Assembly: GCA_026874595.1 (NCBI GenBank)
Contig: CM049309.1
Coordinates: 47,604,079 to 47,668,078 of the forward strand
Origin: Sipunculus nudus
Taxonomy: Eukaryota; Annelida; Sipuncula; Golfingiida; Sipunculidae
Length of the DNA: 64,000 bases
Direction of reading: 5' to 3'
Part shown: piece after piece, positions 38,151 to 51,036 of the stretch
Layout: every line of letters begins with the position of its first letter
How positions within the stretch are numbered: the stretch's first letter is position 1
Position numbers and translations under genes: made by a program
The notes under the pieces: generated by a model
Seen by the model: the letters and a program-made list of their open reading frames with translations, nothing else
The model's database searches: none
Told to the model about the DNA's origin: nothing

Positions 38151-38730
38151 CACAAGACTGGTGTCACCACGTACAATGATTTTTGCACAGTGTATGTACC
38201 AGCTTATGTCTCAGGAGGGATTTGATATATCAGCCTGAAATTGTGCATATCTTTACCTATCGGATATCATCGTCGTATACAGGATTGGTGGCGCCACCTA
38301 CAATTTTTTTGCACAGCGTATGTCCCTGCTTATTTCTCAGGATTTGTTATATCAGCCTTAAATTGGGCATATGTATACATCTCGGATAGTTTTGTCGTAT
38401 ACAAGACTGGTGGCACCACCTACAATAATTTATGCACAGTGTATCTTCCTGCTTATTTCTCGCCAGTGATTTGACATATTAGCCTGAAATTATGCATGTC
38501 CACACATCTCGGATAGCTTTGTTGTATACAAGACTTGCGGCGCCAACTACAATCATTTTGTGTTGTGTACTTCATACAACTGTTTTTGTGTTTCATTTAT
38601 CTGTGCACATGGCCCAAGAGTGGTTTGAGGTATATGCCTGAAATTTTGCATGTTTATGCATCTTCGATGAATTTCTCATACACAAGACTGGTGGTGCCAC
38701 CTACGATCATTTTGTGTTGTGTACATCCAT
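38151..38730 (+). repeat. ~120-bp tandem array with GGTGGCGCCACC cores
   Basis: About five units, each with ACAAGACTGGTGGCRCCACC, then TACAAT...TTTGCACAGYGTATG, CTTATTTCTCAGG and CCTGAAATTRTGCAT. They resemble the ~140-bp units of the nested family at 16,860. Cores near 38,160 (degraded), 38,287, 38,410, 38,538 (degraded) and 38,692. Another unit is at 61,030-61,140. Confidence 0.65.
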
Positions 38731-41389
38731 GCAAGTATTTCAGGAATGATATTTATGTAATTGGTGCTTATACTCGGGTTTAAAATGTTAAGTACTTGCA
38801 TTGTATATATACATGTCACACGTGTACTTGAAAAGCAATGGTCCAGCATGGAAGCATTATACCTGATGAATATCCAATTGCACAGGTTCGCATTAGGCCT
38901 GCAGGCCTTGTTTAAGTAATAAGCATAAAGGTAAAATCAACATTTTCCCCAACTTTGACCATGGTAAGCACTGTTGATATAATTTTCACATCATACAAAT
39001 ATAACGTTATTATCGTTTAAAATGTGAAATTTGAAAGCAGTGGATAAAAAACTCAAGCTTTTATTGAAGTTCTGAGAAGACATTCATATTTAACTGCACA
39101 GAAGTTGACCATGAACTTGTACTTACGGTACTTTATCTGTTAATGTTGTACAGTTTATTTTTAGGATATAAATAGTTTTAGTTTCGGTGTAACAACACAG
39201 GAGATGTAATAGCTTTCAAAGTTTAATTCATATATTCTTGAACGGTTGATACATTTTGATGTTTTATATTACAAGTTGTTGACCGCATTCAGATGGCTGT
39301 AGCATTAGGATTTACATTTTCAAGTGCAACAAAGCTCAAGTATGGCAGTCATATATTTAGTACTTGATTATCACCAAATCCTGTTAGCTGTTCAAATGAT
39401 ATTATAACCAGTAATTATAGAAATAAGTACAATTCTGAGAGCTTGAATGCTGGTTTATTGAATAAGTGAATCTATCCATGTGACATTCGCATGTGTGTTC
39501 CCCGCGGCTCACGGCTACTTCTGCATATAGTGGTCTACCCCCTCGCTGGACTTGTCACATTTATGTATAGTAAACACTTGATTCCCCTTCGTGAATGGGA
39601 TGTTTACAAACATAGGGTGACGGTGATTTTACTAAGAGAACAGTCAGAGAACAGTTAAAAAAAGTTAAATATAAAGCAAAGGAACATGTAATTGGACTGT
39701 TTTATGATTTGCAGTTGAAGTTCTAATGAATTTGCAACATTTTATCTTCTTAATTTTTTCCAAATTTGTCACCCCGATTCTTCGTGTGAAGTTAATCCGA
39801 TAGCTACTGTTCATGTCCGTAAACTGGCTAGACTGACTCAATGTTGTCAGTACAGGAACTTGAATCTTGAAGATAGTACCTTTGATTACACTAAGGGCTT
39901 TATATGAACAACCATGGCTGTCTTTTGATGCAATACTTAAAGTTGTGGTTCTATGACTTGCGCGTATAGCCGATATACATGAACTGGCAGACGTATATGG
40001 TAGTTTATTGTGGATCTAGCAGGTCTTCATAAAAAGGTAGTAGAGTGACGTCATTTTACCGCGAATCACTTGAGTACATATATATCCTATGAGTGAAAAT
40101 CGCTTCTGCGGCGATTGTCATGCATATATACGCACATACGCTGACGGACAAATGCAAACACCCCAGTTACAAAATCATGGAAACACAAGCTTTATGGTTG
40201 TATCGGAAAACCTCTTGATTAGACAACTATATGTCTGTAATGTAATATGCTGTATTGACAAACGGTTTTAGGAAAAACAGTTCCCTGTTGAACCAGTCGG
40301 CACCGGCGGCCTTTTTTACGTAGTAGGAACTAGGCAAGGAAATATTTTAGGCAATTTGATATGGACTAAGCAAGGAATTGTTTTATGCAATTTGATATGG
40401 ACTGACTATGAGAATGACAAATGGCAAGTTGATCTATCGGAGTAAAATCCTGAATGTGGGAAGAAACTTTCCCTTCCCACTGTTTGGCCTTAAGAAATCT
40501 GTCATTTGCTTTAGAATACTATTTTTCAGTTTGTCTAGCGGAGGAGTTAATTTGTATCTTGTCTGGTGTTCTTCTTGGTTTGATAGCTCGGTGAAAGTGC
40601 GCATTAACCTCTAACTTAGTTCATGTTTACGCGAAAACCTGGCCCTCACCTGGGGTATTTATAATGAAGGAAATGACGAATGCTTTAAAGGTGCCTGCAT
40701 GCTTGGCTTTTGTCCTGTACAAGACTGAGATACAATGGAGTCCCATGCAAAGGAGTTCATCTAGTAATCACAACATTTTTAAAAGCTTTATTATTCAAAA
40801 TGTAAGAGAAGTACAATAATATATACATACTCTCTGCGTTCGATACACCGCCTTACAAAAATAAAGGTGAATTTTTCACTAGCTCCATATCTAGGTTTGA
40901 ACTTTAAAATTTTACCCTCTACATATAGCATTCTGAAAATATTGTAATTTACTTTTGTTAAAGTTTACATGTTTAACATTTTAAATATCTCTGATTTTTC
41001 CTTTTCCTACTCAGGAGGCTGGCTGAGTGAGGTTTATTTCAACCCCGACGTTAACATTTATGTCCAACAGCTGCATGTATGGCTCTTTTGAGTACGCTTT
41101 CTGTCTCCTGGTGTTTGACACAAGAGTCATCAAAATCAAAACTGAAAGTGCGATGGGAATGAAAGGGGACGCGCGCACTTTGAAACTGCTCTATGAGTCC
41201 AGCCAGTCTGAGCAGGATGGTGGTAACATTTTTAAGCAGACTTCGAACTTGGAGAAACCCAGTTGACTGGCCATGCCAAAATCCTGAATTAGTCGGGGCA
41301 TTTGCTGATTGAGGCCAGCAAAATGGTATATTTCTTCCATTCTGGAAAAACTTTTTTCTTATCTCAGTTTAGAGTCTGAGATCGCCTTG
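38731..41389. other. Intergenic with one repeat unit
   Basis: 38,910-39,010 matches the TTGCCCAA/TTGACCATGG unit seen near 24,680 and 25,360. The rest shows no gene. Confidence 0.35.
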
Positions 41390-43290
41390 CTAGGCCGCGG
41401 AGTAGATATCTGGCCGTATTTTAAACGTGGATGAGGGGGATGTCTCATCCTCGAAAATACTGTGACTGTTAGGGGTCGACACCTCATCCCTAACGAGGCT
41501 AATTTCCCATTTTCTCCAGTCTTGAAGAATCGTCTTGTTCAGGTGACGATGTTGTCGGTTCTGCAGTACAGGCGGTCTCACGGAGGTCTTGCAATTGGAG
41601 TGTCGTTCACAGTCTTGTTTTGCTGACCGAAGACTCATCCGGGCATCCTTACTGTTACAGTTGCAGAGGGGATTCTTTTTTTTAAGAAGATTTACCTAAG
41701 CCTTTGTCTTGGCAAGGGACCACCTTCAGACATAGTGACCTCTGGTACCGACTTGTATATAGTCTGTTTTTCCCAAACCTGGTACTTCTCTGTGGACAGT
41801 TTTATGTGGCCCATACTCGTGCCGATATCGGAAGGTGTTGTCAGAACAAACAGGGCAAATACAAGGTCAGTTCTCCTTTGGTTGGTCGAGCAGAATCTGG
41901 CGCCGACCACACAGTGCCCACACTCCATACATATGCATGTACGGTTGCTGCCAAAGAAATAAGAATCCTTTTGAGTTGTTGCATTATTGTTGATACCTGT
42001 TACTACAATGTTTGTATCCTAAAGTTCTATGGTTTTATCATTTACTGTTACCTTACGCTGAAACTTTTTAATCCTGGCTGGAATATAGTCTCCTTTACGG
42101 TGTACAATTTTTTTTTATTTTCCAGATGCCAACATTTGCATTCTAAACGCGAGGTCTGCATGTGTATCGTTGAATGGTGGAATAAATACCCGGACACAGG
42201 CTTTGCAGCTTTAAAGATGCCCATTCACCTACCTTTTGAAAAAAAAGAATTTATGATTTCTGGCTTCCTCTTTTTATAGAGCAATAATTTGAGGGTAATT
42301 TTGGTTGTGCAAAGTTCTTATAAAGCCTTTGTGAAGGATGTAAGAACTTGTTTATCAACAACATGTTTGTAAACACAGCAATGTTGACAAACGGGAAAAA
42401 CATGTAACCTAAAATGGTAGGTTGCATATATGTAGAGGTAGAAAGGTCACTTGTTGCAAAATGCTATTTGCAGAGCTCTGGGTATCAGACTTGCTGCCAG
42501 ATGCCTTTGTCGAATTTGTTTTGATTATTTTAGCGGGCCTCCACATATTTATAAACATGTTGATATAAAAACAAAACAAGCAGCCTTTGTGCAGTGGTAT
42601 CCACATTTTCTGGCCTATTTTTTATAAAAGCTGAAAGGGATTACCTTTAGTTTATAAAGGTCATACAGGTGACTGGGCCCCTTTTAGCACTTCCCTGTAG
42701 ATACAGCCTCATTTAGGTACCATACAAGGCCTCCAGCTTCATATGTATTCCATTTTTACATTCTCATGCAATTCTCATTGTCCTCTTGACGGAGGATACT
42801 TGTTTCAAGAGTTTTCTGGCTGCGTGATGGCCTCGTTTGTGCACATCCCGTACGGAGTCCACATATTCCCCATAACTAGTGCGTGGTGGATCCATCCTAC
42901 CACCAATCCTATGTATACACACCAGATTCGGCCGGAGATCTAACATCAAAATATTTGGACTGAAACTAGTACTCTCATGAGTTTTAGAACTACAGGCTCC
43001 AGCAAGGCAGTCTATATTAAGACCCCAATTGGCCTGTTTTCCTTGTAGAAAACCTTTTATCATCTTAATCAAATTGACTGAACCTTTCCACCATACCGTT
43101 TTATGCGGGGTGACGGCTTTAGGTAGTGGTTTCCTGGATTCCAGCAAGTCGACATTATTCCCGATTCAAGGTTAATTGCGTCCTTGGTCAGAATGAAGAG
43201 TCAGCGAAACTCCAAACCTGGAAATAAATCCATTCAAAATCCACTGAATCAGTTGTAGAAAAACTATAGAGCCGTCAACAGTTCAGCATA
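41390..43290 (-). pseudogene. Decayed Ty3/Gypsy-type pol relic (integrase onward)
   Basis: On the - strand, near 43,205, a catalytic-core strand with HSDQGRN is readable. After a frame break it continues from 43,147 to 42,764 with the typical downstream segment (THESTSFSPNILML). Further on, a G-x-V-W-Y-x-N-type patch near 42,700 and basic frames to 41,390 would be the pol C-terminus. The helix with the third catalytic acid reads VWWKGSVNLIKMI, where a V-E-R-F-N-like motif is expected, so the Glu looks lost. Frameshifts and stops make it dead. LTRs not found. Confidence 0.6.
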
Positions 43291-43960
43291 TACGGCCTTA
43301 AAGTTGACTTAATATTCCGTCATCAGTTACCTGGGGCACCTTAATCTCAAAGCTGCTTAAACTCCTCTAAAGGACTCACGGAGGACGCTGAGCTAAAGAA
43401 GATACGCACTCTGGCTCTGGCTCCAGTTTTAGGAACACGACGCTATCAGAGCTAAAGAAGCTTGGGCCTTTCGGATTCCGCTATCAGACTAACAGTAGAA
43501 AATACACTGGATTGGGCAGGATTGCACTGGTCAAACCACTCGGAAAAAGTGGTTGAACAGCAACTGCAGGTAAAAGCAAAATTGCCAAGAGTGGGGCCAG
43601 CTGGTCTCTGTGTCTCAAAGTAATTGTTCCCTGTAAATACACATTTTTTTATTTACATGGACGTCCATGCAAAGATGCGTTAATATATACACAGCCTGGG
43701 TTCAACCTCATGAGCTATATATATACCTTGTAAAATCCACATTCTTCTCTATGATAATATCCTAGCCATTAAAACCGATCTTTGTTTTGTTCAGAGAGTG
43801 ATGTCTATTTCAACTTTATTAAGAGAGTGTCCATGGCCTTAAAAAGTTTCATTCTTTTTTAATAATACAAAATAAATGATCATTCAAGAATTGTGTCACG
43901 GGTTGTCCTGAAGTGCGGTGGTATCGGTGATCTTGATGCCGGTAGTTTTATCATTTATAT
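43291..43960. other. Likely remains of the same relic
   Basis: Less AT-rich than flanking DNA and possibly earlier pol sequence, but no motif could be read with confidence. Confidence 0.25.
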
Positions 43961-44180
43961 ATGACTGGTGGTTCCACCTACACTCGTTTTTTCTATTTTA
44001 CCTAAACTTCAGTGCGACTTGGGGCAATTTGAGTAATATCACCTAAAAATAATAGTTTCATTGCTTTGAAATTCTGTATGTGCATAGAGCAATGGGCCAA
44101 ACGTCAGATTCTATTGATCAGATAATTAAGGGTTATGACCAATCGGCACCAGATCAGTGGCGCCACCTATATATGTCATC
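43960..44180 (+). repeat. Two degraded GGTGGCGCCACC-type units
   Basis: GACTGGTGGTTCCACCTACA near 43,963 and CAGTGGCGCCACCTATA near 44,155, with unit-like spacing. Confidence 0.45.
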
Positions 44181-45461
44181 AAATACGGGTCAGATGACGA
44201 GGACAGTCTCAAGGGAATATTTCCAACATGCAGGCCTGGGGATTCTCTGGTGCCTACGATGGCAGTCCTTTCTAATTAAAATTTTCATGTAGGTTCTATT
44301 GGCTCTCTAAAATGATATAGAATTAACCAAGATACAAAAAAAGAATTATAGCTGGAATGTGTCTTTGTGAATGTGTATATAATAAAAGTGACCACTATTT
44401 CCCCTACTGAATTATCACAAACTGTGCATGTGTGAAGACAGCAAAGTGACACCATTTGATAATTCTGTTAGCTCAGCCTTATCTGCTGCGTTCAGAGTCC
44501 GAGATAAATGCTGCACAGTATTGACATTTATGCCCAAGATAATTTATCATAACTTCGCCTGGCCAGTTAATGATTAATAAACATATTACCTAGTTATTTA
44601 CACGGCAACATCCAAACAGATACCTATTTCTTTACTCCCTTAGGCGTGACTGTACATCTCTACAACATTTTAACTCCAACAGCTGCTGTTACTTCGACCT
44701 AACTAGAGGTGAGTGGAAATGAACAGCTAATGTTTTATTCTTTTTTATCACCATGCAGTTTATCATCATACTTATAAATTAATAAGGATCATACTTCTTA
44801 TCATTAATATAATTAATACCGGAGTAACATGACCTAAGATAAAGAACTGTTTTCCCGATTACTGTCTGAAACAAGTATCGCTCTCCGCATGGTCGTTTGT
44901 TTGCTCTAATCATGTGTTCATGAATACCAACTCTCGTAACATATATTTTCTGATATGTTAGTAGCCATATAGCTCTTAGTAATTATGAAACCCCTAAGCA
45001 CTTTATGTCCAGTGTCTTAGCTTTGAATACACCAAAACACACACATGCAAACACACCCGCCCAAACACACGTTTATATGTATATGTCTATAATAATAATA
45101 ATAATAAAAACGTTTATTACAGACTCATGATCCATATACTAACAATGAAAGAAATGAGAATAGAAAGAGATAAAAACAGTAGAAAGCAAATAACACAACA
45201 TATAGGCTAGCTGCATTATTACTTATAATCTAATAACAAACATCTTCTGGTTATGAACATTAAACAAGTCGGACTTTGAATATAAATCAGATTCATACAA
45301 AGTTCTGACATACAGGTTGTCAGATTCTGTTATTCTCATTTTCAGTATATATATAAAGAGTGACAAACTCTTCTATCCCTTCACTAAATAATTTTCATCG
45401 TGAATGCCGAAGCATCCCCTCAGGGACAGCCCTTGACATTTGCTGAGTACATATACTAATC
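44181..45461. other. Intergenic, microsatellites
   Basis: A CA-rich stretch near 45,030-45,070 and an AATA run near 45,090-45,106. CAACAGCTGCTGTT near 44,674 is followed by AGGTGAGT near 44,706, which could be an untranslated exon edge, but nothing else supports that. Confidence 0.3.
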
Positions 45462-45467
45462 TTTATT
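45462..45467 (-). terminator. Likely poly(A) signal for the - strand exon
   Basis: AATAAA on the - strand, about 67 bases past the stop at 45,534-45,536. Confidence 0.45.
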
Positions 45468-45533
45468 ATTTTCACTCATGTTCCCCGTTATTAACAAAAT
45501 AATTCGTATTGAAATTATTTGCAGAGTCAGCTC

Positions 45534-45806
45534 TTAATCACATGGGTTGACGGTTATTCCCTGGTGTTTGATATTCGATTTGCCTCTCTTTGAATTCTCT
45601 GCAGCCTCGGTCACGGTGTACTTGATGACACTAAAGAACACTTGGTTGACTGACGTCCCTCGTGTCTTATCTAAAGCACGCCGACACACAGGTCCCTCCC
45701 CTGTACCTGTATAGATAAACTGCATGTTTAGTAACGTTATAACCCCGCCTGACGACCAACTCATAGGGCTACAGGTCAAGGACCCCTCGTCCATCCACAT
45801 CCATGC
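45534..45806 (-). CDS. Unidentified terminal coding exon
   Basis: On the - strand a GGCAATTCAG acceptor edge is followed by 90 codons to TAA (reading AWMWMDEGSLTCSPMSWSSG onward and ending GITVNPCD). Codons are GC-richer than the surroundings, the frame has no stop, and an AATAAA follows. Three cysteines and many Thr/Ser suggest an extracellular protein, but no family is recognised. Phase at the acceptor is taken as 0. Upstream exons (higher coordinates) were not found. It could be a real gene's last exon or a captured fragment. Confidence 0.45.
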   Translation of the reverse strand, partial: AWMWMDEGSLTCSPMSWSSGGVITLLNMQFIYTGTGEGPVCRRALDKTRGTSVNQVFFSVIKYTVTEAAENSKRGKSNIKHQGITVNPCD

Positions 45807-45859
45807 CTGAATTGCCAAGTGTAGTAATCTATGACATTTAGATTTTGTAAACAAACCGA

Positions 45860-46351
45860 GTCCATACAGTATTTTTCCCTTCGAGGGACAGTGTCAATTT
45901 CAAGCCTTCACTAGACACTTTCTTGTAACCCATCATGAAGTTAGATTTTTAAAGTTATTTTTTAAACTCTCAATCTTTTTTTTTTTATCCGATTTGTTTT
46001 CAACTTATGGTAGAAGTCATCTGGCAATCATCTTCATTCATATAAGGTTATCAATGAAGTATTAGTAGTGATTAAGGAAATGCTTTGAGGCTTAATTTCG
46101 TAGTTTCCTCCTCCTGCACATTTTTCTTGAAATTATGGAAATTGGTGACCTACCAAATTATAAACCTCACGAATGATTCTGCATCCACAATTTTAAATGC
46201 GAGTTCTGAAAGTGAAGTAGGCAATTATACAAAATACATTTTATTATAAATAACATATTTGCTTAAACAAAATTATTCATATAGATTTCCATAATTGAAT
46301 AATAAATTTCTTTGATATTTCTTTTTTTCTGCACAAATACCCTTGTTATGA
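45860..46351. other. Intergenic, no gene
   Basis: AT-rich; nothing recognised. Confidence 0.35.
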
Positions 46352-47000
46352 TGGCTGATTAAGGATACAGAAACAAAATATCTCCAGACCTCGAAATAAC
46401 ATCTCAAAATCTCAAATAACACAATGAGATCTCGATGTGAAATTTAACAAGAAAAATATTTTGCAGCAGAAATAAAAATAGTCGAGATCAGGAGTCGAGA
46501 TGTGAAGTCGACTACAGGCTACTTTTACACAAGATACACGAGCCAGTGTTAATTACAGATAAAAATATGCAACCGAGTTATTGAAATATCCCTAGTTGAT
46601 GTTCGTCAGAGCATATGAAGCACTGCAATATTTGTCATTTAGAGAACTCTGTCTCGTGCGAATAGAAGCCAGTTGTCTTTGCCGGAAGTATGTCTATTTC
46701 GATCTGTGCCCTAAACCCATGATATAAACACGTGGAAATAAACAAAAGGCACAACCCATAGCCCCGTCGCGTGGGATTGGCTAATTTTATCAAAGGTTTA
46801 ATAGATTATGTTTATTTGACAGACGTCAGATATCGGAGTCGGTCCCTTTAAAATTGTTTGGCTTAACGTCAATTAAGCATCGAATGGTTCGTACAACGGC
46901 CACGTTTTTTTTTTTTTTGTTTTTTTTTATAGTCTCTCCAACAGACGCCAGGTGCCGCTACCGCTCTGCTCCAGTACGTCTGTTATTGGACGCCATTTTT

Positions 47001-47055
47001 AGCTCAGCTGACTGAAAGTCATCTGAGCTATAGCGATCACTCTTTGTCCGTCGTC

Positions 47056-47090
<35 letters not shown>

Positions 47091-50000
47091 CTGTCCGTCT
47101 GTCCGTTAACCAGGCACAAATCGTAACCACTGGACCTCGAATCTTCTAACTTGACATCCAGTGAGTACCATGAAAAATCTCCTTGGAAACCTGAAATTAG
47201 GTCTCTGTTACCCATAACCTCTGAGCTATGGGGCTCCGAAGTACCCCCCAGAAAAATGAAAAAAATTGATACAAAAGCTCAAGTATCTGAACAACTATTG
47301 CATTGATCACCATGATTCTGTGCATGGATATTGATCATGGAATGTTTCATCAGTTTCTGCAGTCTGGTGGCGCCACCTATATTTTTTCGATTTTTACGAT
47401 TTTTTTTTCTTTATTTTTGAGACCTCTTGAGATGTGGTCATCTGTTAACAGGGCACAAATTGTAATGACTGGACCTAGAATCTTCTCTCTTGAAATTCCG
47501 GGAGGCCCATGAAAAGTCTCTTTGGAAACCTGAAATTAAGTCTCTGTTACCCATAACCTCTGAGCTATGGGGCTCCAAAATACCCCCCAGAATAATGGAA
47601 AATTTGATTCAAAAGCTCCAGTATCTGAACAACTATTGCATTGATCACCATGATTCTTTGCATGGATATTGATCATGGAATGTTTCATCAGTTTCTGCAT
47701 TCTGGTGGCGCCACCTGTATTTTTTTTATTTTTACGAATTTTTTTCTCTATTTTTGAGACATCATAAGATGTGGTCATCTGTTAACATGGCACAAATCGT
47801 AACAACTGGACCTAGAATCTTCTCTCTTGACATGCTGAGAGGCTCATGAAAATCTCCTTAAACACTTGAAATTAGGTCTCTGTTACCCATAACCTCTGAG
47901 CTATGGGGCTCCGAAGTACCCCCCGGAATAATGGAAAATTTGATACAAAAGCTCAAGTATCTGAACAATTATTATATTGATCACCATGATTCTTTGCATG
48001 GATATTGATCATGAAATGTTTCATCAGTTTCTGCATTCTGGTGGCGCCACCTGTATTTTTTCAATTTTTAGCTCAGCTGACTGTAAGTCATCTGAGCTAT
48101 AGGGATCACCTTTTGTCCGTCGTTCGTCCGGCTACCAGGCGTCTGTCTGTTAACAGGGCACAAATCGTAACCGCTAGACCTGGAATCTTCTTACTTGACA
48201 TCCTGGGAGATCTATGGAAATTCTCCTTGTAAACCTGAAATTAGGTCACTGTGACCTATATTCTCCGAGCTATGGGGTTCTGAAGTACCCCCCAGAATAA
48301 TGCAAAATTTAATACAAAAGATCAAGTATCTGAACAACTAATGCATTAATCACCATGATTCTTTGCATGGATATTGATCATGGAGTGTTTCATCAATTTC
48401 TGGAGATTAGTGGCGCCACCTATATTTTTTTTTTATTTTTTACGTTTTTTTTTACTCTACTTTTGTGATCTTTAAACATTTGGTCATCTGTAAACAGAGC
48501 ACAAATCATAATGACTGGACCTAGAATCTTCTGTCCTCACCTCCAGGGAAGCCCATAAAAGGTCTACATGGAAACCCGAAATAAGGTCCCTGTTACCCAT
48601 ATTCTGTGAGCTATGGGGCTCTGAAGTACCCCCCAGAATAAAGATTTGGTCATATATTAACAGGGCACAAATCATAATGACTGGACCAGAATCTTCTTTC
48701 TTGACATGCAGGGAGGCCTTTGAAAAGTCTCTTTGGAAATCTGAAATTACCCCCAAGAAAAATGCAAAATTTAATACAAAAGTTCAAGTATCCAAACAAC
48801 TGATGCATTTTCCCCCATGGTTCTTTGCACCGATATTGATCATGTAGTGTTTCATAAGTTTCTGCAGACTAGTGGCACCACTTGTATTTTTTTGTTATTT
48901 TTACATTTTTCACTTTATTTTTTTAGACCTTTTGAGAAACATATTATATGGTCATAATATTTATTCAAAACAACAGCAAAAATAATAAAATCATTTGTTG
49001 TTTTTAGCTCAGCTGACTGTAAGTCATCTGAGCTATAGGGATCACCTTTTGTCCGTCGTCCGTCCGGCCGTCCGGCCGTCTGGCCGTCCGGCCGTCCGGG
49101 CGTCTGTCCGTTAACAGGGCACAAATCGTAACCGCTAGAACTGGAATCTTCTTACTTGACATCCTGGGAGGTCTATGAAAATTCTCCTTGTAAACCTGAA
49201 ATTAGGTCACTGTGACCTATATTCTTTGAGCTATGGGGTTCCGAAGTACCCCCCAGAATAATGGAAAATTTGATTCAAAAGCTCCAGTATCTGAACAACT
49301 ATTGCATTGATCACCATGATTCTTTGCATGGATATTGATCATGGAATGTTTCATCAGTTTCTGCAGTCTGGTGGCGCCACCTGTATTTTTTTTATTTTTA
49401 CGAATTTTTTTCTCTATTTTTGAGACCTCATAAGATGTGGTCATCTGTTAACAGGGCACAAATCGTAACGACTAAACCTAGAATCTTCTCTCTTGACATG
49501 CTGGGAGGCCCATAAAAAGTCTCTATGGAAACCTGAAATTAGGTCTCTGTTACCCATAACCTCTGAGCTATAGGGCCCCAAAGTACCCCCCAGAATAATG
49601 GAAAATTTGATACAAAAGCTCAAGTATCTGAACAATTATTATATTGATCACCATGATTCTTTGCATGGATATTGATCATGAAATGTTTCATCAGTTTCTG
49701 CATTCTGGTGGCGCCACCTGTATTTTTTCAATTTTTAGCTCAGCTGACTGAAAGTCATCTGAGCTATAGGGATCACCTTTTGTCCGTCGTCCGTCCGGCC
49801 ATCCAGGCGTCTGTCTGTTAACAGGGCACAAATCGTAACCGCTAGACCTGGAATCTTCTTACTTTACATCCTTGGAGGTCTATGGAAATTCTCCTTGTAA
49901 ACCTGAAATTAGGTCACTGTGACCTATATTCTTCGAGCTATTGGGTTCTGAAGTACCCCCCCCCCCAGAATAATGCAAAATTTAATACAAAAGCTCAAGT

Positions 50001-50591
50001 ATCTGAACAACTAATGCATTAATCACCATGATTCTTTGCATGGATATTGATCATGGAGTGTTTCATCAATTTCTGGAGATTGGTGGCGCCACCTATATTT
50101 TTTTATTTTTTACGATTTTTTTTTTCTCTACTTTTGTGATCTTTAAACATTTGGTCATCTGTAAACAGGGAACAAATCATAATGACTGGACCTAGAATCT
50201 TCTGTCCTCACCTCCAGGGAAGCCCATAAAAGGTCTACATGGAAACCCGAAATAAGGTCCCTGTTACCCATATTCTGTGAGCTATGGGGCTCTGAAGTAC
50301 CCCCCAGAATAAAGATTTGGTCATATATTAACAGGGCACAAATCATAATGACTGGACCTAGAATCTTCTTTCTTGACATGCAGGGAGGCCTTTGTAAAGT
50401 CTCTTTGGAAATCTGAAATTAGGTCTCTGTTACTCATATCCCTCCTGCTATGGGGCTCCGAAGTACCCCCCTGAATAAAGGAAAATTTGATACAAAAGCT
50501 CAAGTATCCAAACAACTGATGCATTTTCCCCCATGGTTCTTTGCACCGATCTTCCTGGTCAGCTGAGCGTCATGACCCCTGGGTCACTTGT
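47001..50591 (+). mobile_element. Helentron-like composite, four left ends and one right end (copy C)
   Basis: Left-end hairpins AGCTCAGCTGACT-nnn-AGTCATCTGAGCT at 47,001, 48,070, 49,006 and 49,737, each after a T run and each followed by GTCCGTC or GGCCGTCC repeats. Only one right end: GTCAGCTGAGC (50,558-50,568), near-palindrome TGACCCCTGGGTCA (50,573-50,586), CTTGT to 50,591. Unit cores near 47,364, 47,703, 48,040, 48,411, 49,372, 49,706 and 50,080. The blocks from 48,070 and 49,737 are nearly the same for ~580 bp. Confidence 0.65.
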
Positions 50592-50596
50592 TTAAA

Positions 50597-50832
50597 GAAC
50601 GGAAGTGTTGTTTGGCATACGCAAGGAATCCCCCCTATTATCCCACCCCTGCAATAGACCAGCAAAAGTGGATTATTTTTGCCACACAAGCATCAATATT
50701 GTTTACTTGTCTTTATTGGGGTCTGCCGGGTCTGTGCTAGGACGACAAGGATCCATTCTGGACTCACCTCCCGATGCTGGGGGGGGGGGGGGGGGTTTCC
50801 TTTCGCATGCCAAACGGCACTTCCGTTTTTTT
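50597..50832. repeat. Hairpin-forming inverted repeat
   Basis: AACGGAAGTGTTGTTTGGCA (from 50,597) pairs with the reverse complement of about 50,798-50,832, which reads AACGGAAGTGCCGTTTGGCA. G run at about 50,780-50,796. It lies just right of copy C, inside the larger inverted repeat. Confidence 0.6.
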
Positions 50833-51036
50833 CAAGATTCTTGTAAAAAATGGCGTCCAATAATAGACGTTATTAGAGACGAGATAATTTTTTTCTGCGG
50901 CAATTTTTATTTTTTTTTTTATATATTTTTCACAGCCAAAAATAAAATTTGAGTCCCCGTTGGCGTTGTACGAACCATTCGATGATATTTTGACGTTAAC
51001 ATCTCGAGATATTTGTCCTGTGTCCTAAATCAGCCA

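Larger units (their letters stand above)
46352..51036. mobile_element. Large inverted-repeat element enclosing copy C
   Basis: Left arm TGGCTGATTAAGGATACAG (46,352) and ATCTC/TCGA-rich sequence to about 46,410 match, reversed, the right arm ending at 51,036 (CTGTGTCCTAAATCAGCCA). An inner pair matches better: 46,866-47,000 (CATCGAATGGTTCGTACAAC and GTTATTGGACGCCATTTTT) against about 50,848-50,998. The left arm has ~450 bp of extra sequence (about 46,411-46,865). Copy C sits between the inner arms. No transposase seen. Confidence 0.6.

Noticed and set aside
41704-42279. 191-codon + strand frame
   Set aside because: Opposite strand of the Ty3-like relic; no motif of its own.
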